A stretch of DNA of 64,000 bases from CAWKDG01 sp963848355. GTDB lineage: Bacteria; Actinomycetota; Acidimicrobiia; Acidimicrobiales; UBA8190. Where the stretch lies: NCBI GenBank assembly GCA_963848355.1, contig CAWKDG010000012.1, forward strand, positions 1,116,001 to 1,180,000, in the 5' to 3' direction. Shown here piece after piece: positions 53,378-62,058 of the stretch (its first letter is position 1; every line of letters begins with the position of its first letter). The notes beneath the pieces were generated by a model, which saw nothing but the letters and a program-made list of their open reading frames with translations, was not told where the DNA came from and ran no database searches. A program made the translations under genes and the position numbers.

Positions 53378-54121
53378 TCAACTGCTCAGGTAGCGGCCGA
53401 AGAAGGAGAAGATCCTCTCCCAGCCGTCGTTGGCCGCCTCGGGCCGGTAGCTCGGGCGGTTGGTGGCGAAGAATGCGTGGCCGGCCCCTTCGTAGGAATG
53501 GAAGGAGTAGGTCTTCCCGTTGTCGGCCAGGACCTTCTCGAGCTCGGCTACCTCGGCCGGGGAGGGGTGCTGGTCCTCGCTCCCGAACAGGCCGAGGAGG
53601 GGGCACGACAGGTCCTTGGCCAGGTGCCCGATCGGCTGCACCTTGAGCGGGAGCCCCTCGGGGACGGGATTGATGATGAAGGCGCCGTAGCAGTCGACGG
53701 CGGCGTCGAGCGGCAGGCTGCAGGCGGCCAGGAAGGACTGCCGGCCACCCGAGCAGTAGCCGATGGTGGCCACCTTCCCGTTGGACGACGAGAGCGCCTT
53801 CATGTGGTCGGCGGCGCCACGAACGTCGCCCACCAGGCGCTCGTCGGGAACGCCGCCCTGGGCCCGGGCCGTCGCCGCCGCGTCGTCGGGGCTGGCCCCG
53901 GGGGCCTCGCGCCAGTAGAGGTTGGGGCAGACGGCCAGATAGCCGTGGACGGCGAATGTCCTCGTGATCTCCTTCGTCTGCTCGTCGTAGCCGGGCATGT
54001 GGTGGATCACCACGACACCGCCGGTCGGTGGCCCGTCGAGAGGTTGGGCCAGATAGGCCTCGATCTCGTCGCCCCCGGCGCCGGTGATCATCACCGTCTC
54101 CGCTCGCATCGCATCCGTCAT
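53378..54121 (-). CDS. Dienelactone hydrolase family protein
   Basis: 247 residues. Alpha/beta hydrolase with Cys nucleophile in IGYCSGGRQS, Asp in FGSEDQHPSP and His in GAGHAFFA, the dienelactone hydrolase triad (Cys-Asp-His). Length agrees with the family. Its ATG overlaps the MerR stop by 4 bp, placing it in the exporter-MerR operon. Dienelactone hydrolases open lactones from aromatic degradation, but homologs act on other esters. Confidence 0.86.
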   Translation of the reverse strand: MTDAMRAETVMITGAGGDEIEAYLAQPLDGPPTGGVVVIHHMPGYDEQTKEITRTFAVHGYLAVCPNLYWREAPGASPDDAAATARAQGGVPDERLVGDVRGAADHMKALSSSNGKVATIGYCSGGRQSFLAACSLPLDAAVDCYGAFIINPVPEGLPLKVQPIGHLAKDLSCPLLGLFGSEDQHPSPAEVAELEKVLADNGKTYSFHSYEGAGHAFFATNRPSYRPEAANDGWERIFSFFGRYLSS

Positions 54122-54645
54122 GCCTGCCTCGCTTTCTCTTCTCGGCCCGGTCGTCCCGCATCGGGCGGTGACGGTTCCGGGGTGTCGAGTGTGTCGAGTC
54201 GGGCCCGCAGCCGGCCGGCGCTGGCCAGGCGTTCGGCCCGGAACGCCTCGATCCTGGCCAAGGTGTCGTCCAGACGGGCCAGGAGCTGATCGTTGGCCGT
54301 GATGGCCTCGGCGAGCAGGGCGCGCTGTCTCTCGGGCGAGAGGTCGCCGGAATGGAATTCGGACTTGACCCGGTCGAGGACGTCGACCTCTTCGGTGTCG
54401 AGGACCACCCGCACCTCGGCCAACGAGAAGCCGAGGAGTTTCTGGAGATCGCGGATCCTCGTCACCCGGGTCATGTCGGTGGCCGTGTAGTGGCGGTCAC
54501 CGCTCGTGCCGTAGGAGGTCGGCGTCACCAGGCCGAGCTCCTCCCAGTAGCGCAACGTCCGCGTCGTGAGCCCCGTCAGCTTGGCCACCTCGCCGATCCG
54601 GAACACGACGGGGCTCCCCGCCGTCGTCGACGGATCCGGTGTCAT
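54118..54645 (-). CDS. MerR family regulator of second MFS exporter
   Basis: 175 residues from the ATG at 54645, which shares a base with the MFS stop. N-terminal HTH VVFRIGEVAKLTGLTTRTLRYWEELGLVTPTSYGTSGDRHYTATDMTRV, a dimerisation helix (LQKLLGFSLAEVRVVLDTEEVD), and a helical tail. No Cys cluster is seen, as in the first MerR (49014). The gene order MFS-MerR repeats that of 49.0-51.3 kb. The likely site is the dyad at 56538. Confidence 0.86.
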   Translation of the reverse strand: MTPDPSTTAGSPVVFRIGEVAKLTGLTTRTLRYWEELGLVTPTSYGTSGDRHYTATDMTRVTRIRDLQKLLGFSLAEVRVVLDTEEVDVLDRVKSEFHSGDLSPERQRALLAEAITANDQLLARLDDTLARIEAFRAERLASAGRLRARLDTLDTPEPSPPDAGRPGREEKARQA

Positions 54646-56489
54646 CACCGCTGGTCCCGTGCTGCGCCACCCACCGCCGTGGCGACCTCCGCCGACCCAC
54701 CGTCGGGTCCGGCGTCCTCTCCCCGCGTTCCGTTGGCCTGCGGCGACCGGTCGGCCCCCACGGTCACCGACCGGTCGGTCCCCGGCGTCTCGGCGTGGAC
54801 GTACATCGTCCCCCGGCTCCACGAGGCGGCCGCCGCCAGGGCGCTGGCCACGATGGCGAAGTCGAGGGCGGCGTGCAGTCCGGCTTTGAACGGCGCCGTG
54901 ATCAGCGAGGGGAAGAAGCCGTGCCCGAGGAGCACCGCCTGCTGGGCGGCGGGCAGGCGGGCCACGGTCCCGGCCCCGATGAGATGTTCGATCGGGTTGT
55001 ACCCGAGGAAGGCGGCGAAGAGGGTGGACACCGGGGGCAGGTGGGCGGCGCGCTCGGCCGTGGCAGCCGGGACACCGTGGCTGACCAGGCCGTGGAAGAG
55101 GCTCTGCGGCAGCGTCGACGACAGGCCGACGATCATCAGCGTGAAGAAGATCCCGATGGAGAAGACCTGGGCCGAGTTCTGGAACGTCGTGTTCATCCCG
55201 GACCCCGCGCCCCGGTGCTCGGGCGGGAGGCTGTTCATCACGCCGGTGCGGTTCGGCGATCCGAAGGCGGCCATCGTGAGCCCCAGGAGGAACAGCAGGA
55301 GGCCGAACACCCAGTAGGAGAAGTCGATGGGGAGGAGCTCGAGGAGACCGAAGGAGATCCCGGCGCCGATCATCCCGCCGGTGGCGAAGGGCCGGGCCCC
55401 GTAGCGGTCCGACAGGATGCCGGTGACGGGACCGGAGATGAGCAGCCCAAGGGTCAACGGGATCATGGCGATCCCGGCCCACAGCGGCGTCCGGGCGAAG
55501 TCGTAACCGTGCAGCGGCAACCAGATCCCCTGCAGCCAGATCACGAGCATGAACATCAGCCCGCCGCGCGACAACGCGGCGAGGAAGCTGGCGAAGACCC
55601 CGGAGGTGAAGGCGCGGATCTTGAAGAGCTGCAGCCGGAACATCGGCTGGGCCACCTTGGTCTCGATGATGCAGAAGGCCACCATCAGGACCAGGCCCAC
55701 GCCGATGGCACCGAGCACGAGGGGGTTCCCCCACCCCATGTTGCTGTGCCCGTAGGGCTCGATCCCGTAGGTGATCCCCACCATGATCAGGACCAGGCCG
55801 AGCCCGAAGGTGATGTTCCCGGGCCAGTCGATGGCGGCCGGCCGCCGTTGACCGAGCTCGCGCAGCTTCAGATACCCGAGCACGGTGCCGAGCAGGCCGA
55901 CCGGCACCGACACGAGGAAGATCAGCCGCCAGTTGATCGGCGCCAACACCCCGCCGAGGATCAGTCCGATGAAGGACCCGCTGAAGGCGGCCGCCTGGTT
56001 CACCCCGAGAGCCAGACCGCGCTGTCCCGACGGGAAGGCGTCGGTCAGGATGGCGGCCGAGTTGGCCATCAGCATCGCCGCCCCGACGGCCTGGAAGATC
56101 CGCATCGTGATCAACCAGATCCCCGCCGCGTGACCGTGGGCCCACGTGATCGTGAGCAGCAGGGAGAAGAAGGTGAAGACGGCGAAACCCAGGTTGTAGA
56201 CGCGGACGCGGCCGTAGATGTCACCCAACCGACCGAGCGTGACCACGAGGACGCTCGTCACCACGAGGAACCCGAGGATCATCCACAACAGGTAGAAGGT
56301 GTTCCCCGGTTGGAGGGGATTGAGCCCGATCCCCCGGAAGATGTCAGGCATGGCGATGAGGACGATGGAACCGTCGATCGTCGCCATCAGCATCCCCAGG
56401 GTGGAGACGAACAGAGCCGTCCACTTGTAGCTGTCCGGGGGTCCCAGGTCCGCCGGGCCCGGTGGGGTCGATCGCTCGAGGTGGGTCAT
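54645..56489 (-). CDS. MFS drug transporter, DHA2 (paralog of 49536-51290)
   Basis: 614 residues from the ATG at 56489 with an AGGAG site. TM1 has KWTALFVSTLGMLMATIDGSIVLIAMPDIF, motif A LVTLGRLGDIYGRVRVYNLGF, and the central LQGIWLPLHGYDFARTPLWAGIAMIPLTL shared with the paralog. 14 predicted membrane segments with a large loop near 440-530 and a ~60-residue charged C-terminal tail. Expected to export lipophilic compounds. The module continues into MerR, dienelactone hydrolase and DUF6295-like genes. Confidence 0.88.
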   Translation of the reverse strand: MTHLERSTPPGPADLGPPDSYKWTALFVSTLGMLMATIDGSIVLIAMPDIFRGIGLNPLQPGNTFYLLWMILGFLVVTSVLVVTLGRLGDIYGRVRVYNLGFAVFTFFSLLLTITWAHGHAAGIWLITMRIFQAVGAAMLMANSAAILTDAFPSGQRGLALGVNQAAAFSGSFIGLILGGVLAPINWRLIFLVSVPVGLLGTVLGYLKLRELGQRRPAAIDWPGNITFGLGLVLIMVGITYGIEPYGHSNMGWGNPLVLGAIGVGLVLMVAFCIIETKVAQPMFRLQLFKIRAFTSGVFASFLAALSRGGLMFMLVIWLQGIWLPLHGYDFARTPLWAGIAMIPLTLGLLISGPVTGILSDRYGARPFATGGMIGAGISFGLLELLPIDFSYWVFGLLLFLLGLTMAAFGSPNRTGVMNSLPPEHRGAGSGMNTTFQNSAQVFSIGIFFTLMIVGLSSTLPQSLFHGLVSHGVPAATAERAAHLPPVSTLFAAFLGYNPIEHLIGAGTVARLPAAQQAVLLGHGFFPSLITAPFKAGLHAALDFAIVASALAAAASWSRGTMYVHAETPGTDRSVTVGADRSPQANGTRGEDAGPDGGSAEVATAVGGAARDQR

Positions 56490-56537
56490 CGCACTCCTGG
56501 GGATCCGTCCACACCCTGACGTGAACGGCAAGGTTCC

Positions 56538-56553
56538 TTCACGTTAACGTCAA
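56538..56553. promoter_or_regulatory. MerR-type dyad upstream of second MFS exporter
   Basis: TTCACGTT-AACGTCAA is a 16-bp near-palindrome with the same ACGTTAACGTCAA core as at 51299. On the coding strand it starts with TTGACG as a -35. It is 48 bp upstream of the ATG, room for a MerR-type spacer and -10. Likely the site of the MerR protein at 54118. Confidence 0.65.
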
Positions 56554-56602
56554 TCCCCGCCCTTCCTGACCACTCCGGGCCCGCTGGCCCGCCCGCCCGC
56601 CT

Positions 56603-56638
56603 GCCCCGCCCCGCCCCGCCCCGCCCCGCCCCGCCCCG
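56603..56638. repeat. Seven tandem GCCCC units
   Basis: GCCCC is repeated seven times between the divergent MFS genes. It is a simple low-complexity repeat and may be length-variable. No regulatory role can be shown. Confidence 0.85.
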
Positions 56639-56649
56639 GCTAGCGTGCC

Positions 56650-56674
56650 CCGGAAACGGAATATCCGATTCCGG
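56650..56674. promoter_or_regulatory. 25-bp palindrome before MFS-TetR pair
   Basis: Nested arms CCGGAA (56650-56655) and CGGA (56657-56660) match TCCG (56664-56667) and TTCCGG (56669-56674) around a 3-bp centre ATA. The spacing fits a TetR operator, probably read by the TetR encoded after the MFS gene. It ends 16 bp before the start codon, covering the leader or promoter. Confidence 0.65.
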
Positions 56675-56690
56675 TACGGAGGGGACAGGC

Positions 56691-58160
56691 GTGGCCGAGA
56701 AGAGGATCCACTACGGGGCCACCTTCGCCGTCCTGGCCATCGCCGCGCTCGCCTTCAGCCTGCTGCAGTCGATGATCATCCCCGCCATTCCCGAGTTGGA
56801 GCATGCGCTGCACACCTCGGCCACGGGGGCGACGTGGTTGCTGACGGCCTACCTCCTCAGCGCCGCCATCGCCACCCCCATCCTCGGCCGGGTCGGCGAC
56901 ATGGTGGGCAAGGAGAAGATGCTCGTCGTCGTCCTCGTCCTCCTCTCGCTCGGGACGTTGCTGAGCGCCGTGGCCACGTCGTTGCCCGTCATGCTCGTCG
57001 GCCGGGCCATCCAGGGCACCGGCGGTGCCGTCTTCCCCCTCGCCTTCGGCATCATCCGCGACGAGTTCCCCCGGGCCCGCGTCTCCACCGGCATCGGGGT
57101 CATGTCGGCCATCCTCGGGATCGGGGTCGGCGGTGGGATCGTCCTGGCCGGGCCCATCGTCGAGCACCTCTCGTACCACTGGCTCTTTTGGATCCCGCTG
57201 GTCATGACGCTGGCGGCCACGGTGGCCACCTTCGTCGTGGTGCCCGAGTCCCCGGTGCGCGCGCCGGGGCGCATCAACTGGCTCGGCGCCGGCTTCATGT
57301 CGGCCTGGCTCGTGACCGGGCTGCTCGCCGTCTCCGAAGGTCCGGTCTGGGGATGGATGGACGCCACCGTGCTCGTCCTCTTCGGCGCCACCGTGGTCCT
57401 GGCCGCCCTGTGGGTGTGGGCCGAGGTCCGCTCCGACTCGCCCGTGGTGGACATGACGATGATGCGCATCCCCGCCGTCTGGAGCACGAACCTGGCGGCC
57501 CTGCTCTTCGGGTTCGGGATGTTCGTGTTCTTCATCACCGTTCCCCAGTTCGTCCAGACACCGGCGCACGAGGGATACGGATTCGGCGCCTCGGTCACCC
57601 AGTCGGGCCTCTTCCTCCTTCCCTTCGCCATCGCCATGCTGCTCGTCGCTCCCCTCACCGGACGCCTGGCCATCACCTTCGGATCCAAACCGATCCTCTT
57701 CGTCGGCGCCGTCTTCTCGGCCGCCAGCTACGGATTCCTGGCCGTGGCCGACAGCCGACCGTGGGACGTCTACGTGGCCGCCGGCCTTCTCGGTATCGGC
57801 ATCGCCCTCGGCTATGCCTCGATGGCCAACCTCATCATCGAAGCCGTCCCCACCCACCAGACGGGCGTGGCCACGGGGATGAACACCAACATCCGAAACA
57901 TCGGCGCCGCCCTGGGCAGTGCCATCGCCACCAGCATCGTCGTGAGCAATCTGCTCCCCGGGGGATTCCCCACCGCCCACGGCTACACGGTGGCCTTCGT
58001 CGTCTCGGCGGTGTCGCTGGTGGTGGCCGCCCTGGCCACGCTGACCATCCCCAACCGGCCGCACTCTCCGGTCGTCACCTCTCTGGCCCACCCCGGGCTC
58101 ACGGGCGAGGCCGAGGTCTTCGTGGGCGCCTCCGCCTACGCCCCGGAGGAGGGGACGTGA
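56691..58160 (+). CDS. MFS transporter, drug-type (DHA2-like)
   Basis: 489 residues from a GTG with GGAGGGGAC upstream. TM1-2 has YGATFAVLAIAALAFSLLQSMIIPAIPELEHAL, and motif A is ILGRVGDMVGKEKMLVVVLVL. It resembles DHA2 exporters but is shorter and more distant than the two paralogs on the other strand. It overlaps the TetR gene by 4 bp (GTGA). It is head to head with the second MFS-MerR operon across ~200 bp that contain a GCCCC repeat and two operator-like palindromes. Confidence 0.86.
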   Translation: MAEKRIHYGATFAVLAIAALAFSLLQSMIIPAIPELEHALHTSATGATWLLTAYLLSAAIATPILGRVGDMVGKEKMLVVVLVLLSLGTLLSAVATSLPVMLVGRAIQGTGGAVFPLAFGIIRDEFPRARVSTGIGVMSAILGIGVGGGIVLAGPIVEHLSYHWLFWIPLVMTLAATVATFVVVPESPVRAPGRINWLGAGFMSAWLVTGLLAVSEGPVWGWMDATVLVLFGATVVLAALWVWAEVRSDSPVVDMTMMRIPAVWSTNLAALLFGFGMFVFFITVPQFVQTPAHEGYGFGASVTQSGLFLLPFAIAMLLVAPLTGRLAITFGSKPILFVGAVFSAASYGFLAVADSRPWDVYVAAGLLGIGIALGYASMANLIIEAVPTHQTGVATGMNTNIRNIGAALGSAIATSIVVSNLLPGGFPTAHGYTVAFVVSAVSLVVAALATLTIPNRPHSPVVTSLAHPGLTGEAEVFVGASAYAPEEGT

Positions 58161-58795
58161 CGCGCCAGCTCCTGCGCCGCGATGCCGAGATCAATCTGGC
58201 CCGCATCCTGGTGGCGGCGCGCGACGTCTTCGCCGAGCACGGCTACGACGCCTCGATGGAGCAGATCGCCGGCCGGGCCGGTGTCGGCATCGGCACCCTC
58301 TACCGGCGCTTCCCCAATAAGGGCGAACTCGTCGCCGCCGTCATCGAGGCGGCCCACGACAGGGCCCGGCAGATCGCCGAGTCGGTCCTGTCCGAGTCCT
58401 CTCCCGCCGACGGTGTGTTCGACTTCGTGCGGCGCTGCATCGCCGCTCCTTCGTGCTGGCGGGTGATCGCGGCCCGGGCCCCGAGGACCGACGACGCCAC
58501 GCGCGACTCCACCGGCGACGCCCTCTCCCGGATCGCCCCCCTCGTTGACACCCTGCTCGACCGGGCCAAGCGGGCCGGCACCATCCGGGCCGATGTCGCC
58601 TTCACCGATCTCGCCGTCGTCTTGATGTCGGTGCGGGCGGTGGCCGACCTGTGCGACCCCCATGCCCCCGCCAGCTCGGCCCGCTACCTGGAGGTGGTCC
58701 TCGACGGACTCCGGCCCGGGGGGCGGGTGTGGGCCAACCCACCCCTGACGGTGGCGCAACTGGGCACGGTCCTCACCGGTCGGTCAGCCGACTGA
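58157..58795 (+). CDS. TetR family regulator of the MFS exporter
   Basis: 212 residues from a GTG overlapping the MFS stop. HTH RRDAEINLARILVAARDVFAEHGYDASMEQIAGRAGVGIGTLYRRFPNKGELVAAVIEAA, then an all-helical ligand domain. The end overlaps the convergent GGDEF-EAL gene by 12 bp. It is coupled to the MFS gene and likely represses it from the 25-bp palindrome upstream. Effector unknown. Confidence 0.87.
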   Translation: MTRQLLRRDAEINLARILVAARDVFAEHGYDASMEQIAGRAGVGIGTLYRRFPNKGELVAAVIEAAHDRARQIAESVLSESSPADGVFDFVRRCIAAPSCWRVIAARAPRTDDATRDSTGDALSRIAPLVDTLLDRAKRAGTIRADVAFTDLAVVLMSVRAVADLCDPHAPASSARYLEVVLDGLRPGGRVWANPPLTVAQLGTVLTGRSAD

Positions 58796-61279
58796 GATCG
58801 GCGGTATCCCGACGCGCATCGGGTCCTCGAGGAACATCGTGAGCTCGTCCGTGGTGAGGGGGCGGGCGATGAAGAAGCCCTGGGCGATGTCGACCCCCAG
58901 GTAGGCCAACACGTTGAGGTTGCTCGATTTCTCGGCGCCCTCGGCCACGACGACCAGCTTGAGCGCCCGGGCCAGTTCGACCGTGGAACTGATGATGGCC
59001 CGGGCCCGGTCGTCGTCCTCCAAGGCGAGGACGAACGACTTGTCGATCTTCAACTCGTCGATGGGGAGCTGGAGCAGCTGCGACATGGACGAGTAGCCGA
59101 CACCGAAGTCGTCGATGGAGATCCGGATGCCGCGTTCGCGCAGCTCGTCGATGCTCCTCTTCGCCCGTTCGGGGTCGGCACCGATGCAGGATTCGGTGAC
59201 CTCGAGCGTCAGCCGGTTGTGGAGCACCTCGTACTGCTCGAGGAGATCGTCGATGAAGGCCGGGAGCTCTTCGTCCACCAGGTCGTAACGCGAGATGTTG
59301 ACGCTCATCTGCAGGGGGTGACCGATCTCCTCGAGCAGGGCCGCCTGGGCGATGGCCATCTCCAGGACGGCACGGGTGAGTTGCGGGATCAGGCCCACCC
59401 GCTCGGCCAGGGGGACGAAGGAGTCGGGCTGGAGCAGACCGTGTTTCGGATTGTGCCAGCGCACCAGGGCTTCGACGCCGACGATCGTCTCGGTCTGGAG
59501 GTTGAGCGTCGGTTGGAAGTGCAGGGTGAGACTGCGCGTGTCGATCGCCGTCCGCAGGTCGTCGATCAACTCCAGGCGTTCGCGGCTGTTGAGGTCGTGG
59601 TCGGCGTGGTAGACGCACACGATCGACCGGCTGCGTTTGGCCTCGTACATGGCCACGTCGGCGCTGCGCAGAAGGGCGGAATGGGTCTCACCGTGATCGG
59701 GGGCGAAGGCCACTCCGATGCTGGCACCGACACGGACGGTCACGCCGTCGAGCGAGATCGGATCGAAGAGGGACTCGGCCAGCTCCTGCGCCACCACCAC
59801 GAGCTCTTGGCTGGAGTCCACCACGCACGTGCTGGCGAACTCGTCGCCGCCGAGTCGGGCCACCGAGCCTCGGTTGGCGATCTTGCGTTCGAAGCGCCGG
59901 GCCACGATGCGCAGGAGCTCGTCCCCGCAGTGGTGCCCGAGCGAGTCGTTGATCTCCTTGAACCCGTCGAGATCGACCAACAGGACACCGACGCGCTCGG
60001 GATGGCGGGCCGTCTGTAACTTCGTTTCGGCGTCTTCGAGAAAGGCGCGCCGGTTCTGCAGGGCGGTCAGCTGGTCGGTGCGTGCATCGCGGAAGTTCTC
60101 GGCTCCCCGCCGCAGCTCCCGCAGTGTCAGGGCCATCCGGATGATCACGGCCCCGAGTGCCCCGAGGGCCAGGTTGGAGGCGGCCGCCGCATCGTGGCGG
60201 GCCAGAGCGGCGGCCAGGACGGCGAGGGACACGAATCCGAACACGATCGGCACCAGGGCGAAGCCGGGGGGAGCCATGCTGGCGTTGCGGCGGGGCAGGG
60301 TGCGCCGGTCTTCGCGTGCCCACGCCGCGATCCCCATGATGAAGAGGGCGATGACCCATGTCCCGCTGACCGGCCTCCCCTCCACGTAGGGACGCGAGGC
60401 CGTCTGGTTCAGGTACATGGCGTCACCGACGACGAACCACAGCACCCCGAGGACGAGCAGGCCCGTCGACCACGTGAGCCGGTACCGCCGCGGGGCCAGT
60501 CCGGCCACGATCAACATCAACAGGACCAGGTCGCAGGCCGGATCGGCCAGCTTGATGACGACCTGCCACGGGTGCCCGCTGACCGACAGCAGCGGCTCGA
60601 ACCACAGCATGGCCGCCGCCGCCGCCGTGGCCAGCCCGGCGACCACGCCGTCGAGCCGCAAACTGAGCAGGCCGCGTCCGAACGACGCCTGGGTCATCAT
60701 GGCGACGCCGGCGATGAAGGCCAGATCCGACAGCAGGTAGGCGATGTCGCTCGACGTCGGGCTGGAGGCGGGCATCAGGTGCTGGTCGTGGAACAGGTAG
60801 ACGAAGTTGGCGATGGTGTTCAGCCCGATGCCGATCGCCATCGCTCCCCAGGCGGCCCTCAGCTTCCGGCGGTGGCGCACGCGCAGGAGGATGGGGATGA
60901 TCGGCAGCGTGGCGGCGATGTTGCCCACCCACCCGTCCCAGAACCACAGGTACCCGCCCGGGGGTCGTCGCAGGGCTACCAATGACCCGCAGTACACGAC
61001 GACGACGAGCGCGGCGGCCGCCTGCCACCACAATTGCGTCGACGTCACCCGGGACAGGCGCAGCAGATCGGGCAGGCGCCGGCGGAGGTCCATGGCCGCA
61101 CCCAGATGGCGTCGACCGGCGACCGGAGCGAGGGCGGCGACGACCACGGTCTCGGCCATCGTCGCGCTGGTGACGAGAGGCCTGGCCGACGGGGGCAGGC
61201 GGGGTCGATCGGTGTCCCTCCCCGATGCGATCGCGGCCGAGTCCAATGCCTCCACCAGGGTGAATCGACCGTCGGCCAT
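58784..61279 (-). CDS. Membrane-bound diguanylate cyclase/phosphodiesterase (GGDEF-EAL)
   Basis: 831 residues. A membrane sensor region spans about 85-380 with nine or ten helices (for instance LWWQAAAALVVVVYCGSLVAL and YRLTWSTGLLVLGVLWFVVGDAM), MASE-like. The GGDEF domain follows (intact GGDEF at 477-481; no RxxD inhibitory site just before). The EAL domain has EAL at 603-605 with NISRYDL, LEVTES, DDFGVGYSS and AEGAE, all catalytic residues apparently intact. It could both make and degrade c-di-GMP. Gene start at 61279 is 15 bp after an ABC permease stop. Confidence 0.9.
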   Translation of the reverse strand: MADGRFTLVEALDSAAIASGRDTDRPRLPPSARPLVTSATMAETVVVAALAPVAGRRHLGAAMDLRRRLPDLLRLSRVTSTQLWWQAAAALVVVVYCGSLVALRRPPGGYLWFWDGWVGNIAATLPIIPILLRVRHRRKLRAAWGAMAIGIGLNTIANFVYLFHDQHLMPASSPTSSDIAYLLSDLAFIAGVAMMTQASFGRGLLSLRLDGVVAGLATAAAAAMLWFEPLLSVSGHPWQVVIKLADPACDLVLLMLIVAGLAPRRYRLTWSTGLLVLGVLWFVVGDAMYLNQTASRPYVEGRPVSGTWVIALFIMGIAAWAREDRRTLPRRNASMAPPGFALVPIVFGFVSLAVLAAALARHDAAAASNLALGALGAVIIRMALTLRELRRGAENFRDARTDQLTALQNRRAFLEDAETKLQTARHPERVGVLLVDLDGFKEINDSLGHHCGDELLRIVARRFERKIANRGSVARLGGDEFASTCVVDSSQELVVVAQELAESLFDPISLDGVTVRVGASIGVAFAPDHGETHSALLRSADVAMYEAKRSRSIVCVYHADHDLNSRERLELIDDLRTAIDTRSLTLHFQPTLNLQTETIVGVEALVRWHNPKHGLLQPDSFVPLAERVGLIPQLTRAVLEMAIAQAALLEEIGHPLQMSVNISRYDLVDEELPAFIDDLLEQYEVLHNRLTLEVTESCIGADPERAKRSIDELRERGIRISIDDFGVGYSSMSQLLQLPIDELKIDKSFVLALEDDDRARAIISSTVELARALKLVVVAEGAEKSSNLNVLAYLGVDIAQGFFIARPLTTDELTMFLEDPMRVGIPPISVG

Positions 61280-61294
61280 CGAGACTTGAGCGCC

Positions 61295-62045
61295 TCAGGC
61301 GAAGGCCCGGGACTCCTCGACCCGGTGCCGCCAGGTGACGGCCAGCCCGAGGAGGACGCCGTACCCGAGGAGGACGCCGGCATCGCCGAGGGACGGGGCC
61401 CGTCCGGCCACCACGGCCCATCCCAGGGAGGCGTCGTGATAGCTGGGCAGGAAGGAGGCGACGTGGCGGAGGACCACCGGGAGCTCGGCCACCGGGGTGA
61501 AGAGCCCGCCGAAGAAGCTCAGCAGGAACATCAGGGCGGTGACGAGCGGATAGGCCGTCTCGCTCGAGGCCACGAACCCGACGAGGACGCCCAGGGCGGC
61601 GAACGGGACGGCGCTGGCCCAGAGCACCACGGTCAGCGCCGCCCACGTCGCCACGCCCAGGCGCACCCCTCCGAGGAGCAGGCCGGTCGTCTCCACCATG
61701 ACGACCACGGGCAGGGCGATCACCATGGAGGCGGCCGTCTTGGTGGTGACGTAGCTCCACGCCGGCAACGGGGTGACCCGCAGCTGGCGCGTCCACCCCG
61801 AGGCCCGCTCGGCCGCCAGCCGGGTCCCGCCGGCGTTCAGGGACGCCACCATGGCCCCGAAGCTGGCCATCGACACCATGAAGTACGTCCTCCAGGTGGT
61901 CCCGGCGATATGGGCGGCCGGATGCTCGTTGTGGAGGAAGAGGACGTAGAAGACGACGGGGAAGCCGACGCTGATCCCCACGTAGCGGACGTTGCGCAGC
62001 AGGCGCCGGACCTCGAAGCGCAGCAGGCCCCCCCAGCCCCGTCAT
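61295..62045 (-). CDS. ABC-2 type transporter permease, frameshifted near the start
   Basis: The main frame reads from GTG 61981 (228 residues) but its conserved N-terminus (GGLLRFEVRRLLRNVRYVGISVGFPVVFYVLF) continues upstream without a start codon. An ATG at 62045 encodes the missing MTGLGG if a run of seven G (62028-62034 as C) is shortened by one. Six membrane segments follow, with MVSMASFGAMVASLNAGGTRLAAERASGW, a typical ABC-2 loop. It is the partner of the ATPase at 62059. Start annotation therefore depends on the homopolymer. Confidence 0.78.
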
Positions 62046-62058
62046 CGTCCGGGCCCCG

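Noticed and set aside
56640..58091. Long 483-residue ORF on the minus strand opposite the MFS gene at 56691
   Set aside because: Composition is Gly/Asp/Arg-rich without motifs, and the opposite strand encodes a clear MFS transporter. Typical GC-rich antisense shadow.
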